Shown here piece after piece: positions 56,801-64,000 of a stretch of 64,000 nucleotides of DNA. Origin of the DNA: Saturnia japonica (Eukaryota; Arthropoda; Insecta; Lepidoptera; Saturniidae); contig CM065319.1 of assembly GCA_033032175.1 (NCBI GenBank), positions 16,217,018 to 16,281,017 on the forward strand. Reading direction: 5' to 3'. The notes under the pieces were generated by a model that was not told where the DNA came from, searched no databases, and was given only the letters and a program-made list of their open reading frames with translations. Within the stretch, counting starts at the first letter, position 1, and each line of letters opens with the position of its first letter. The translations under genes and the position numbers were made by a program.

Positions 56801-59546
56801 TCAGGTGGAGTGCATGCCTGTTTCCAACTTAATACTGTATAAAAAGTTCAATGGCACACACACTGGGACACCGAATGTACTTGTGTTTTTCGTTTTTTAT
56901 TTACAGTCTAAAGACAATAATTATTGGTCTGATAATCTTTTACACATTATATAAATAATATACATTCAAATTCGTAATACATAGCTCAATTTAAGAAGTA
57001 CGTGATAATACACGTGACTTAGATAATTTTCTTTCTTATTGCTAATTTTTAATAGAATGTAATTATAGTAGAACCGTGGCGTTACCTGTGGCAACACTCG
57101 AGCGTGAGCCTCTTGTAGTACGTGGTCAGAGGTTGGGACCTGCAGAGCTCCCTGCACCTGAGGAGGACACGCTGCGCGTCCGCGTACCAACCGGCCTCGT
57201 TCAGGAATCCACCTACGCGTTCAATTTCACATTTTAATCGTGTCGTCTTTGTGCTGTGAAGGAAAACATCCGCGAGGACAAAACCGAACTATTGAGAAAT
57301 ATGAAAAACATAAAACTATCGAGTTCACCAATAAGTCTTGGACTCGTTTGCCCTAGCGGTATATAGGAAGTTTACAACCTGATAATTATCATTAGTGGTA
57401 CATGTCGCTACTATAAACACCAGAGGACCTAGCCAAGTTGCCTTTCTACACAATCTCAAAGCTAAATCATGTGATCAGATATGTCAATTCCATACAATAT
57501 GTTTTTCGTTTTCGTTGGCGTCAAAGATTGTAGAAAAGCGACTTGGCTAGGCCCCCAGTACAGTTTGAAAATGACAGCGACCCTCTTCATTTAACCAAGA
57601 TATACATTTAAATGACCACAGGTCCGTGTATTTTTTGTATGGTGATGATGTATGCTTTTCCATATCTCGACGGTCGCGATTTTCATTTTGCTTAACTAGC
57701 AAAAGATCTATCTAATTTAAATGTTAAAAAATAATATCAAAATGAAGAAAACTCACCGAGCCTGAGTCCGAGGTTTATAAGCGAATCTTTGGTATCGGTG
57801 TTCGCGTCACATTTAGCTAAATAGCTCGTCGTCAACTCGACTGATAGTTTTGAACCGTGTTCTATCACCGCCTGGAATCAAAACAACGCAACGGTACAGG
57901 GATGAATCTAAATTCGACACAAACGATTCCGAGCTTTAGATTGATGTTACTAAATAATCATTCAATTTTAAACGAGATAAGCCCAGTGATAGTGAACCAA
58001 TTTGTTGTTAAGTCTTGCCCATATATATCCATATCCACATTATAAATATCAAAGTTAGTAAAAATAAAGAATCCATTTCTCAAATTACCAAATGATTATA
58101 GGTCTCTGTAAATAGTATAATAGTAAATCTCATTGGAAATTTCTCTCAACTTGGGGCAGTCCCATTGGTGAATAGAGATGGGGACGGGTAGGTAAAAATT
58201 AGGTAGTGTATAATTGAAAGGAAAAGGCAAACGGTGTAAAATGGTGTAAACCAATGGTGAAATATCTCCACCCTACAGAAGATCCCAGCCAAATATGATT
58301 GTGTTGTGTTCTTGCGGTGAGTGGGGTTACCAGATCTCCTTGGGGAATGGGAAGGGAGGTTGTGTCCATAGCCTACGGTAGTAACATCGGTAACCACTAA
58401 CCATCAGGTTGTATGTATAAAAAAACAACTTTGATGATGACGTGATAATTCTCCCCGCTGTCATGGCTAGTCATGAGTTCTCGTAAATCTTATTATATAA
58501 AGTGAGCAATTCTTGTATATATATAATTGGTTTCTCGGAAACTGCTCCAACGATTTCGATGAAACTTTGCATTTGGATAATTCCAAGTTTACCTAGATAG
58601 GTGTTTTCCTTTTTGTTTATAAGACACCGACTACAGCTTGTTTGCCCAGATATTTACTTAAACAGCGAACATGTGGTCTGAACAACAAATATTCGTGGTG
58701 ACATCGGGCGAAATAACAATTTGATGTCCGCAAGTTTGAGCCCGGCATGTATCAACGAATGTTTCGGGATTCGCATAAGTTTACTAATTCAAATTGGTAG
58801 CACTATCGACTGACGGTGAATGAAATAATCCTGAAGAAACCTGAACGTTTCTGAGAAATGTTATTGTAGTATAGAAAAAATGTACTGATTTCTCGGCTTC
58901 GGAAATCGGCGATACATCGCGTCGTGGCCTGGCGTGTTGTTTAAGCTCGTTACCTTTCCTTGGGAAAAGGCCATTGCCAAGAAACGGGACACTTACAGAC
59001 TGATATTATTATTTGTAATTTTTCCGTGCATTTTCATAATAAACGCACATTTAAATACGTTACACATAGCTAGAGACATACGTGTAGGTAATTCACCCAA
59101 CTGTGAAGTGTGTTTGAAAATAGAAAATGCTTAAACACTTGTTGGTGGAACGTGTTAGGTATGAGATAAGCAGAAGTCGTTTAATTTTTGAGTTGAGGGT
59201 TATATGTTCTCTGGATGTAGTATGCTGTGGAACTTTATTGTTAATAGTTATAATATCCGGGATAGAAGTATGATGTATTATTTATATTTAATTATAATAA
59301 TAGTTTTATTTTCTGTAGAAATTTCTGTAATTTTGTAGAATTTGGATATGCTCCGATAGGGCTGGCATACACCAACTGTAAAATCCCCTTAAATAAAGAG
59401 AGAAAAAAAGAATAGGTGTGTACTCATAATACCTGGAAGCATTGCAACAGTTTCAACTGGGCCCCGGTGGAGCGCAGCAGACGCTCGAATATCTCCAACT
59501 CTGAGAGAACTGCGCCGAGGATGCACAGGCATTTCTCTTGCAGCAT
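47720..59546 (-). CDS. APPBP2: Amyloid protein-binding protein 2 (APPBP2) orthologue, 12 exons seen, 5' end off window
   Basis: Exons in transcript order: 59433-59546, 57757-57871, 57086-57212, 56399-56578, 55079-55282, 54288-54496, 52896-53054, 51714-51819, 50917-51059, 49939-50104, 48343-48471, 47720-47823 (stop TGA at 47720-47722). Every junction is GT-AG with matching phase, apart from the one-base excess inside 54288-54496. Together they cover about 584 residues and align along most of vertebrate APPBP2: NEAGWYADA, KACVVKRRF, LLDYGFYLLNID, HVATAQEDLAYALYV, HLLLASAKRVKALILEEIA, TAKHYGNLGRLYQSMQKFQ, EDYEVGLSIGHLASLYNY and GLEYDYRGL. The family has TPR-like helical repeats; vertebrate APPBP2 binds the APP tail and microtubules and is a CUL2 ubiquitin-ligase receptor for C-terminal degrons. 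The first coding exon or exons were not found up to 64000. Confidence 0.92.
48343..48471 (-). CDS. APPBP2: APPBP2 exon (GLEYDYRGL)
   Basis: Phase 1 in and out. It encodes LKLFGERYSGLEYDYRGLV and HVFTQLKKHDRVDHYNRVL, matching the last TPR-like repeat of the family. Donor CACG|GTAACT. Confidence 0.88.
48990..49140. repeat. Dispersed repeat, related to 58150-58430
   Basis: Same family as above ('ccttctccaccttacagaag', 'gtcgtattcctgcagtgtgt', 'taccaactggtggaacg'). It lies in the APPBP2 intron between exons 49939 and 48471. Confidence 0.5.
49939..50104 (-). CDS. APPBP2: APPBP2 exon (HLASLYNY)
   Basis: Phase 0 in, 1 out. It encodes DAETMHLKAISIKEELLG, EDYEVGLSIGHLASLYNY and AAEKLYLRSIAI, two TPR-like helices pairs very similar to vertebrate APPBP2. 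Confidence 0.92.
50917..51059 (-). CDS. APPBP2: APPBP2 exon (KHYGNLGRLYQS)
   Basis: Phase 1 in, 0 out, donor TTTCAG|GTTCTT. It encodes PTLLEESESLHKAALALS, AFGEKNVQTAKHYGNLGRL and YQSMQKFQ, a classical TPR unit. Confidence 0.92.
51714..51819 (-). CDS. APPBP2: APPBP2 exon (KRVKALILEEIA)
   Basis: Acceptor with a 12-T tract, phase 0 in, 1 out, donor GGGCG|GTAAGA. It encodes NLVPPDHLLLASAKRVKAL and ILEEIALDTPAGQDMG. Confidence 0.92.
52585..52830. repeat. Lepidopteran dispersed repeat
   Basis: 'actagccttccgccccggct' + 'tcgcacgggtt' at the left and 'gtagtttttgagtttatcgc' with 'ctgacagacagag' at the right are typical of a widespread lepidopteran repeat. It sits in an APPBP2 intron, 66 bp from the next exon. 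Confidence 0.55.
52896..53054 (-). CDS. APPBP2: APPBP2 exon (HVATAQEDLAYA)
   Basis: Phase 0 in and out, 53 codons. It encodes EALSALRRVFGRSSLHVAT, AQEDLAYALYVLEYSSGRF and DHAERAIRIIE. Both splice sites fit (GGTATATCAG; ATAGAG|GTCACT). Confidence 0.92.
53489..53517. repeat. Short repeat also found at 1108-1136
   Basis: 'ccctcctttttcgcagtcgg' followed by 'ataaaaat' is identical to the sequence at 1108-1135, where it abuts a putative exon of the PPxY gene. It is part of a dispersed repeat family. Confidence 0.65.
53688..54025. repeat. Dispersed repeat, copy B (about 340 bp)
   Basis: This is the second copy of the family described at 25350-25670, same orientation, in an APPBP2 intron. It starts 'actagcgatcgccctaaggt' and ends '...cttcacgtattaatt'. 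It has an extra 30 bp ('ctgtttaggattcgcagtat') relative to copy A. Confidence 0.75.
54288..54496 (-). CDS. APPBP2: APPBP2 exon with one-base frameshift
   Basis: Phase 2 in (PPK|ISIEVL) and phase 0 out (VAVYE|EALSAL) require 208 nt, but the exon has 209. The first part reads ISIEVLRACAKACVVKRRF and ARAAFGPQHPRHAAA; the second, in the next frame, LLDYGFYLLNIDCVVHSVA. The change of frame falls at about 54354, where one extra base (A on the plus strand, in 'gagcagAcgcggccgc') would account for it. The vertebrate protein has the same number of residues across this point once the base is ignored. It is either an assembly error or a real disabling indel. Confidence 0.85.
55079..55282 (-). CDS. APPBP2: APPBP2 exon (TPHTPPK)
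   Basis: Phase 2 in and out. It encodes LEVIGAEYENCSSCGTRSG, ARLFKEFSALFFVRCDYGA and WSMRALRLLTPHTPP. It corresponds to the vertebrate segment with ALYGELCALLF and AYKWC. Donor CCAA|GTTAGT. Confidence 0.85.
55612..55800. repeat. GC-richer repeat-like stretch in an APPBP2 intron
   Basis: 'gtcgctgatggctgttacag' + 'ctttaccggg' resembles 45858-45890 ('ctgacggcttttacagcttc'). No coding frame. Probably debris of a dispersed repeat. Confidence 0.35.
56309..56350. repeat. Solo end of the fold-back MITE family
   Basis: 'taggctgcctgtccactgaa' + 'gcggagccgtgcaagttt' matches the right arm (reversed) of the fold-back element at 61295-61432. No partner arm nearby. Confidence 0.6.
56399..56578 (-). CDS. 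APPBP2: APPBP2 exon (SAYCCFPAAAETYALAL)
   Basis: Acceptor CCTTTCCAG before 56578, donor AATAG|GTAAAA, phase 2 in and out. It encodes LLNTQSAYCCFPAAAETYA, LALQLLGIP and an acidic end TDDDFFDN. The alternative acceptor 16 bases further in (ACACAG) would break the phase match. Confidence 0.85.
57086..57212 (-). CDS. APPBP2: APPBP2 exon (NEAGWYADA)
   Basis: Phase 1 in, 2 out. It encodes GFLNEAGWYADAQRVLLRC and LTTYYKRLTLECC, matching the vertebrate GGFLSDAGWYSDAEKVFLSC region. Confidence 0.92.
57757..57871 (-). CDS. APPBP2: APPBP2 exon
   Basis: Acceptor TTGATTCCAG, donor GGCTCG|GTGAGT, phase 0 in, 1 out. It encodes AVIEHGSKLSVELTTSYLA and KDSLINLGLRL, aligning with the ALMDHGVKVA and VGFVLGG parts of the vertebrate protein. 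Confidence 0.88.
58150..58430. repeat. Dispersed repeat, related to 48990-49140
   Basis: 'tctccaccctacagaagatc' and 'gtgttcttgcggtgagtggg' resemble 'tctccaccttacagaagtac' and 'gtattcctgcagtgtgtagg' at 49000-49060. Both then show an 'accaactggtgg'-like or 'accatcaggttgt' end. Lepidopteran repeat family, class unknown. Confidence 0.5.
59433..59546 (-). CDS. APPBP2: APPBP2 exon, first one inside the window
   Basis: Acceptor TCGTTGTTCCAG, donor TTCCAG|GTATTA, 38 codons, phase 0 both sides. It encodes MLQEKCLCILGAVLSELEI and LRSTGAQLKLLQCFQ, equivalent to CQLGSEFCELEVF and HHCFQ near residue 57-90 of vertebrate APPBP2. The methionine is therefore internal, and the true start lies further upstream on the minus strand, beyond what I can find here. 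Confidence 0.88.
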
Positions 59547-61294
59547 CTGGAACAACGAATAAACTATAACTCATCCAGCTGTTAGCTCTAGACTTATATT
59601 GCTAACTTGAGCACTCGGTGAATAAAGAAATCCTGATGGAGCTATATCGTAAAGAGTAGCTGTTTTCTTTTTCTAAATGTAATTTTGACAAAGTTATCTA
59701 GTTCTACGTTTAGGTATAGATGTCAGAAATTGACTAAAAAATTACACAATATTATGGTATACTATACCATATACTATATCATATATTAATGACTGCTTTC
59801 GCTGGCGCTTCTACTAGATACCGTCAGCTTACTATAAAAAACTACGCTGAATTTGGCGTACTCGAGTTATTGTTATACCGACAATACCGTCACGTTGACA
59901 AGTTTCTTGAGGTCAGTTGACAAATGTACAGGACATATTTTTTTGCGATTTCTGACATTTTTAGTACTCTAACCTCAGTTGGTCCCATAGAGTTTATTGA
60001 TCCTTAGAAGAAACACGATCAATTAGCATAAAAAAAGTTTTTGTATAAATAGCCCATTCTCTTGCTGACTGCACACTTAAAAAAACTGTGAATGCCGGCC
60101 GAAATGTCTCAAAAAGTTAAGGATATTCTCCTTAAAAAGTTTTCGTGTAGCTACAACGGTTAAAGTACTTATACCCTTACTGCCACATCTCAAAAATCCA
60201 ACCTGTATACTTAATATGTATTAATCAGTTGAATTCATGTACTGTATCCTAAATTATTATGCAATGCCAGAAATAAAATGCTTTTTATTTTATTTATAAT
60301 AAGATACGATATACGTTACATTACAATGTTTATACCACATTACCGTACATTGTATGTTATCGCTCAATTAACATTACCAACAGTTTATCATTAAACGAAG
60401 ATGCCATCCAAGCCTATTGATTAAATGCACTTAAGCGGTTACAACAATGTATTACTGACATACCTACCAATTAAATGCAAATGCGACGCCGCGCTGCGGT
60501 GAGCTGTAACGCCATGGACATAAAATAAATAAAACAGATACGTCACTGTATAAAAGCTGACTCATTTTAGGATTCAAGTCAACGTCGATCGGCGCAGTGT
60601 CCGAACACGCTACAAAAGAGCCATTATTACTTGAGCTATTATTTTCGGTGCCTACTTAAGTTTTTACACGCCCTGTCCATAAACTTGCCAGTTTTTATTT
60701 TTCCAATATACGAATTTTTTATTTCAGTTGTATCATTGTCGATCCAACTGAGAATGGTATTTATCGAATGGAGTGAACTATTTGGCCTCACCGATCGCTG
60801 TAGCAGTGGCGTGTCGAACAACTCTTAGCTATGTAGTCAAAATGTGACATATTGTGCATAAAGGCGATACACTGTATGTCAATGTACGACACGGTACGGT
60901 AAATGGAATTAAACATTGTAGACGCCATACGGCCAATGTGTTGTTTATGTTCGTGTGTTTCCTTTCGCTATAATTGATAAGCGACTAGCGTTTTTGAACT
61001 TTACTGCAAATAATATGAAAAAACATGTACAGTAGATGTGATAAGAGTGAAACTTCTTAAAAAGGGAAACGCAGGTAGCCTAAAGTTTAGTGTTTATAGT
61101 TTAGCTAAACTGTGAATTAGATATACGATGTATAGCTGGCTTTCTTTCTTCTTTTTCATGTAACGAAATGATGATAATGTAATGAAATGTGCGTAAACAT
61201 GACGCGTCCTTGAAATTTCACTCTTAATTATCTTCCATTATCGAATCGCCGCCTCCGAAATTTCAATTTAAAAATATCTTTACAGTCAACCCTT
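59547..61294. other. APPBP2 5' intron, nothing else recognised
   Basis: AT-rich DNA without a conserved exon. I looked on the minus strand for the expected N-terminal APPBP2 segment and did not see it. Confidence 0.4.
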
Positions 61295-61432
61295 AGGTTG
61301 CCTGTCAACTGAAACGGAGCGGAGCAGAGCAGTGCAAATTTACCCCAACAGAATTGTATCACTAGATTTTTATCCAATTCTGTTGGTTGAAATTTGCACA
61401 GCTCCGCTCCGCTTCAGTGGACCGGCAGCCTC
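61295..61432. repeat. Fold-back MITE (long hairpin)
   Basis: The left arm 'aggttgcctgtcaactgaaa' + 'cggagcggagc' pairs with the right arm 'gctccgctccgcttcagtgg' + 'accggcagcct' over about 55 bp with few mismatches; the inner arm ends read 'ccaacagaattg' and 'caattctgttgg'. The loop is about 18 bases. Related copies are at 23414-23608 and 56309-56350. Confidence 0.8.
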
Positions 61433-61548
61433 AGACTGTGTTCAGATGACACGTGACAGCACGCGTTTTGACATTAGCCCACGCCACTTTCTTTAAAATA
61501 CAAACTGAATGTTAACGCGCGCTGGCGCGCGGCTTTTCGTTACAGCAC

Positions 61549-62762
61549 TACACTGTTTAAAAAAACCGGGAATAGATTAATAATACACAAAATGTTAGTT
61601 ATTTATCCAAATTCATTTTTTCGCCTTCAAAGTATGCTCCTTCAGAAACGATACACTTACGCCAACGAATAATCCAATCACTAAAACATTTTTAAACGCT
61701 TTTTCCGCAATTGAGTTTCGTTATCGTCGCGAAATCTCCTTTGTCTTCTACTGAACGAAAACCGGGTGCCACGAAGTGGTAATTTGATTTTAGGAAAAAG
61801 AAAGAAGTCGGCTGGTGCCATATCTGGTGAATAAGGTTGTTGCTCGATGGTTTTTGTTGAGTTTTTGATTTAAAAAAATTGTTCAGAATGTTGGCCTTGT
61901 GTAAAAGCGCATTACCGTTGTGCAAAATCCAAGAATTTTCTTTCCACAAATCTAGCCTTAAACGTCGAATTTGCTGTCTTAAACGCCGCATAACGCTCAA
62001 ATAATATACTTTATTTACCGTTTAACCTTCCAGTAAGAATTCCGAGCGCACAACACCGCGATATTCAAACAAAACAGTCAACATGACTTTGACTTTTGAT
62101 CGACTTTGGCGTGATTATTTCGGTTTCGGTTTCGATTAAATTGGAAGATGCCACTCCGAAGCTTGTTGACTAGTTCGCATGACAGACTCGTAAACCCATG
62201 TCTCGTCACCAGTAACAAAACGTTTCATGATTGTTGGGTCGGAATTGACTCGTTCTAGCATGTCCTCAGCGACTCTTATGCGATTGAGTTTTTGGAGAAA
62301 TTCAGGTGTTTCCAGGTGATTATTTAATATGATACGGATCGACTCGTGAGACAGAAAGTTCAGTGGCTATCGCTCTCAAACGAATGAGGATTTTCAGTCA
62401 CTATTTCCTTCCAGCATATCTCGACCACTTTTGAACGCTTTGTCCACTCATGGGCACGTGTTTTTGATAAAGTTGATACACCGTAAGCCTCTGTAACATT
62501 TTCAGTGTCTCCGAACACGAAATTCCATTGGTGATGCAAAATTTAAGACAAACTCATTGTTCGACGTTTTTTTCCATTATGAAATTCGCAATACACAATA
62601 GATATATCTAACTAAAAACAGCATTGTATTTAATTGAAATGACAAATGCAACTCAAACTCCAGGCAAAAATGAAAAACGGTTGTACCAACCTAACAAAAA
62701 AAAAATGTATTTGGAACCATAAACAAATCATCAATTCCCGATCCTTTTTTGACTGAATGTAT
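61549..62762 (-). mobile_element. Decayed mariner element
   Basis: The minus-strand reading starts at ATG 62575-62577 and shows MEKNVEQ, then ISCSETLKMLQ, and later SVMRRLRQQIRRLRLDLW, KENSWILHNGNALLHKANI and the FVAPGFRSVED region, a common insect mariner family. Stops and frameshifts are frequent, and the catalytic Asp of HDNA is Gly here (HNGNA). Inverted ends are partly preserved ('aaaaaaaccgggaatagat' on the left; reversed right end 'aaaaaaggatcgggaattga'). Confidence 0.85.
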
Positions 62763-63527
62763 AATATACCCCGGACCCATTCAGATGTGACACGCATTAA
62801 CGCGCCTTTTTATGGCCTTAAATTAATGTATGTACATATTTTATTGTACTCTTTTCCTTCTGTGGAACGCAGACTCTGTTAGATATGCTGGTAATGGGCG
62901 CTATTGACTGAATCTTCACCAATGTAGTTGTTAATACCGTGTGTTTTTTGTTTTAACAGGTTAATGGCCCAATAAATTTTATTATTATTGCTGTAGAACT
63001 TTTTTGTATGAAAAGGGAAAAATACGTTACGTTTCAGACGAACCGATTAAAATCTGACTGATAGTTGCAGAGATTAACGCGTTTGAACAAACAGTTTCGT
63101 GTATGAGCTTTATGACATTATATCCTAAGATATTAATAATAATTTATTTGAACACATAATCATGTAAAACATGTATCAACAAATATAATTGACAATTGAT
63201 AATTGCAAGTGTAATATTTATTTTAATCGCTTTCGTCGCTTGGCGGGTAAGGGATTTTTCTAAAACCATTTGGTATTTGTTCATTTATTATCTCTATACA
63301 GTTTTCACATAACTATAACATATCGCTACCTCCCATACCACGTTGTGTACTATAAAAACACAATGTTTGCATGTACAACGATAAAAGTCGTAAACGGGCA
63401 ACTGAACCAGGAGCCTGTTTACATTGTGGCCCCGCCTTATATACGAGCCACGTGTTTAATTATTACCAATCTGTCGTATCTGCATTTATTTCATTTAAAA
63501 TACCGAGCGAAACTTGATACCGTATGA
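62763..63527. other. No feature seen
   Basis: AT-rich DNA between the mariner remnant and the tandem array. The open frame on the plus strand at 63270-63527 has no recognisable domain and I do not regard it as a gene. Confidence 0.4.
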
Positions 63528-63529
63528 TT

Positions 63530-63875
63530 TCTACAAAATGACATTTTCTTATTAATTATTGACTTTTACAAGGTGACATTATATTATTAATTATTGACTT
63601 TTACAAGGTGACATTATACTATTAATTATTGACTTTTACAAGGCGACATTATTTTATTACTTATTGAGTTTTACAAGGTGACATAATTTTATTAATTAGG
63701 TCATTATACAATTTTGAATCTTTCGTATTTTTGTTTTTAAGTTATTTTTTTTATTAATTATTAACTTTTACAAGGCGACATAATTTTATCAATTGTTGGC
63801 TTTTACAAGGTGACATAATTTTATTAATTAGGTCATATACAATTTTGCATCTTTTGTATTTTTAAGTTATTTTAT
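63530..63875. repeat. 35-bp tandem repeat array with higher-order duplication
   Basis: The unit 'gacttttacaaggtgacatt' + 'atattattaattatt' recurs every 35 bp at 63561, 63596, 63631 and 63666, then at about 63762 and 63798. A longer segment ('taattaggtcat..tacaatt' to 'taagttatttt') following the units is itself duplicated (63694-63750 and 63823-63872), so the array has a two-level structure. Confidence 0.85.
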
Positions 63876-63889
63876 ACATCTTATTACAA

Positions 63890-64000
63890 GCCGCCTCATT
63901 AGCCTAATGGTCGCAAGCGCGACTGCTAAGCTCGAAGTCCTGGGTTCGGTTCTCAGGTCGAGCAAAGCGATATTGGGTTTTTCTAGAAATTCTCAATAGC
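63890..64000 (+). repeat. tRNA-derived SINE, cut by the window end
   Basis: It holds RNA polymerase III promoter boxes: A box TAGCCTAATGGTC and B box GGGTTCGGTTCTC, spaced as in tRNA genes. The following 'gcaaagcgatattgggtttt' is a known type of lepidopteran SINE body. It continues beyond 64000. Confidence 0.7.

Noticed and set aside
58934..59134. 66-codon plus-strand open frame with hydrophobic stretch
   Set aside because: Lies antisense in an APPBP2 intron, with no supporting splice sites or family.
60631..60828. Overlapping plus and minus open frames considered as the missing APPBP2 N-terminus
   Set aside because: Neither contains the expected N-terminal APPBP2 residues and splice sites do not fit.
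63270..63527. 85-codon plus-strand open frame
   Set aside because: AT-rich chance frame, no motifs.
63530..63875. CRISPR-like array
   Set aside because: Direct tandem units without unique spacers in a eukaryotic genome; ordinary tandem repeat.
63893..63962. Possible tRNA gene
   Set aside because: The A and B boxes are present but the sequence does not fold as a clean tRNA and is followed by a SINE-like body, so I called it a SINE.

Overview
The window looks like a piece of a lepidopteran (moth or butterfly) nuclear genome. It is AT-rich, its genes have GT-AG introns, its introns and intergenic DNA are crowded with transposons, and it carries repeat fragments that I recognise as typical of Lepidoptera (the 'tagctgtgcccgcggcttcg' type end, tRNA-derived SINEs, RTE and mariner debris). 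The species cannot be read from the sequence.

Three host genes can be supported. (1) On the minus strand at about 729-3120 is a small multi-exon gene for an unrecognised protein with one or two membrane segments and a proline-rich tail carrying two PPxY motifs, ending at 729. (2) On the plus strand at 9288-31757 is a complete six-exon gene for an SPSB3-like SPRY/SOCS-box protein. All splice phases agree and give 321 codons plus stop. (3) On the minus strand at 47720-59546 are twelve exons of an APPBP2 (amyloid protein-binding protein 2) orthologue, a TPR-type protein. Its N-terminal exon or exons lie beyond the right edge. One exon (54288-54496) carries a single extra base that breaks the reading frame; the splice phases on both sides show it. 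SPSB3 and APPBP2 are convergent. In vertebrates both are substrate receptors of cullin-RING ubiquitin ligases, and PPxY tails are typical ligands of NEDD4-type ligases. The shared theme is suggestive but may be chance.

Transposons by region: 4180-5845, a 5'-truncated, broken RTE-type LINE. SPSB3 intron 2: mariner debris and a SINE. SPSB3 intron 3 (10.7 kb): four elements, all antisense to the gene, namely a decayed transposon-like ORF cluster (13.6-14.9 kb), a decayed LINE (15.0-17.1 kb), a hAT element with 8-bp target duplications (17699-20769) and a mariner with an intact 339-codon transposase (about 21238-22524). Intron 4: repeats and LINE debris. Intron 5: a complete rosa-type (DD41D) element with perfect 32-bp inverted repeats (29740-31042) and the 5' end of a second copy of the intron-3 mariner. 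Between SPSB3 and APPBP2: a BEL/Pao LTR element with nearly identical LTRs but a broken coding region lacking the integrase core (32751-38637), a Tc1-like ORF with an altered catalytic residue (39601-40611), and a 629-bp hAT-type MITE with perfect 8-bp target duplications (42523-43151). Right end: a decayed mariner (about 61549-62762), a fold-back MITE, a 35-bp tandem array and a SINE running off the window.

I did not find a convincing new multi-gene system. The most useful observations are the APPBP2 frameshift, the young-looking but defective BEL element, the two apparently intact ITm transposons inside one host gene, and the unidentified PPxY membrane protein.
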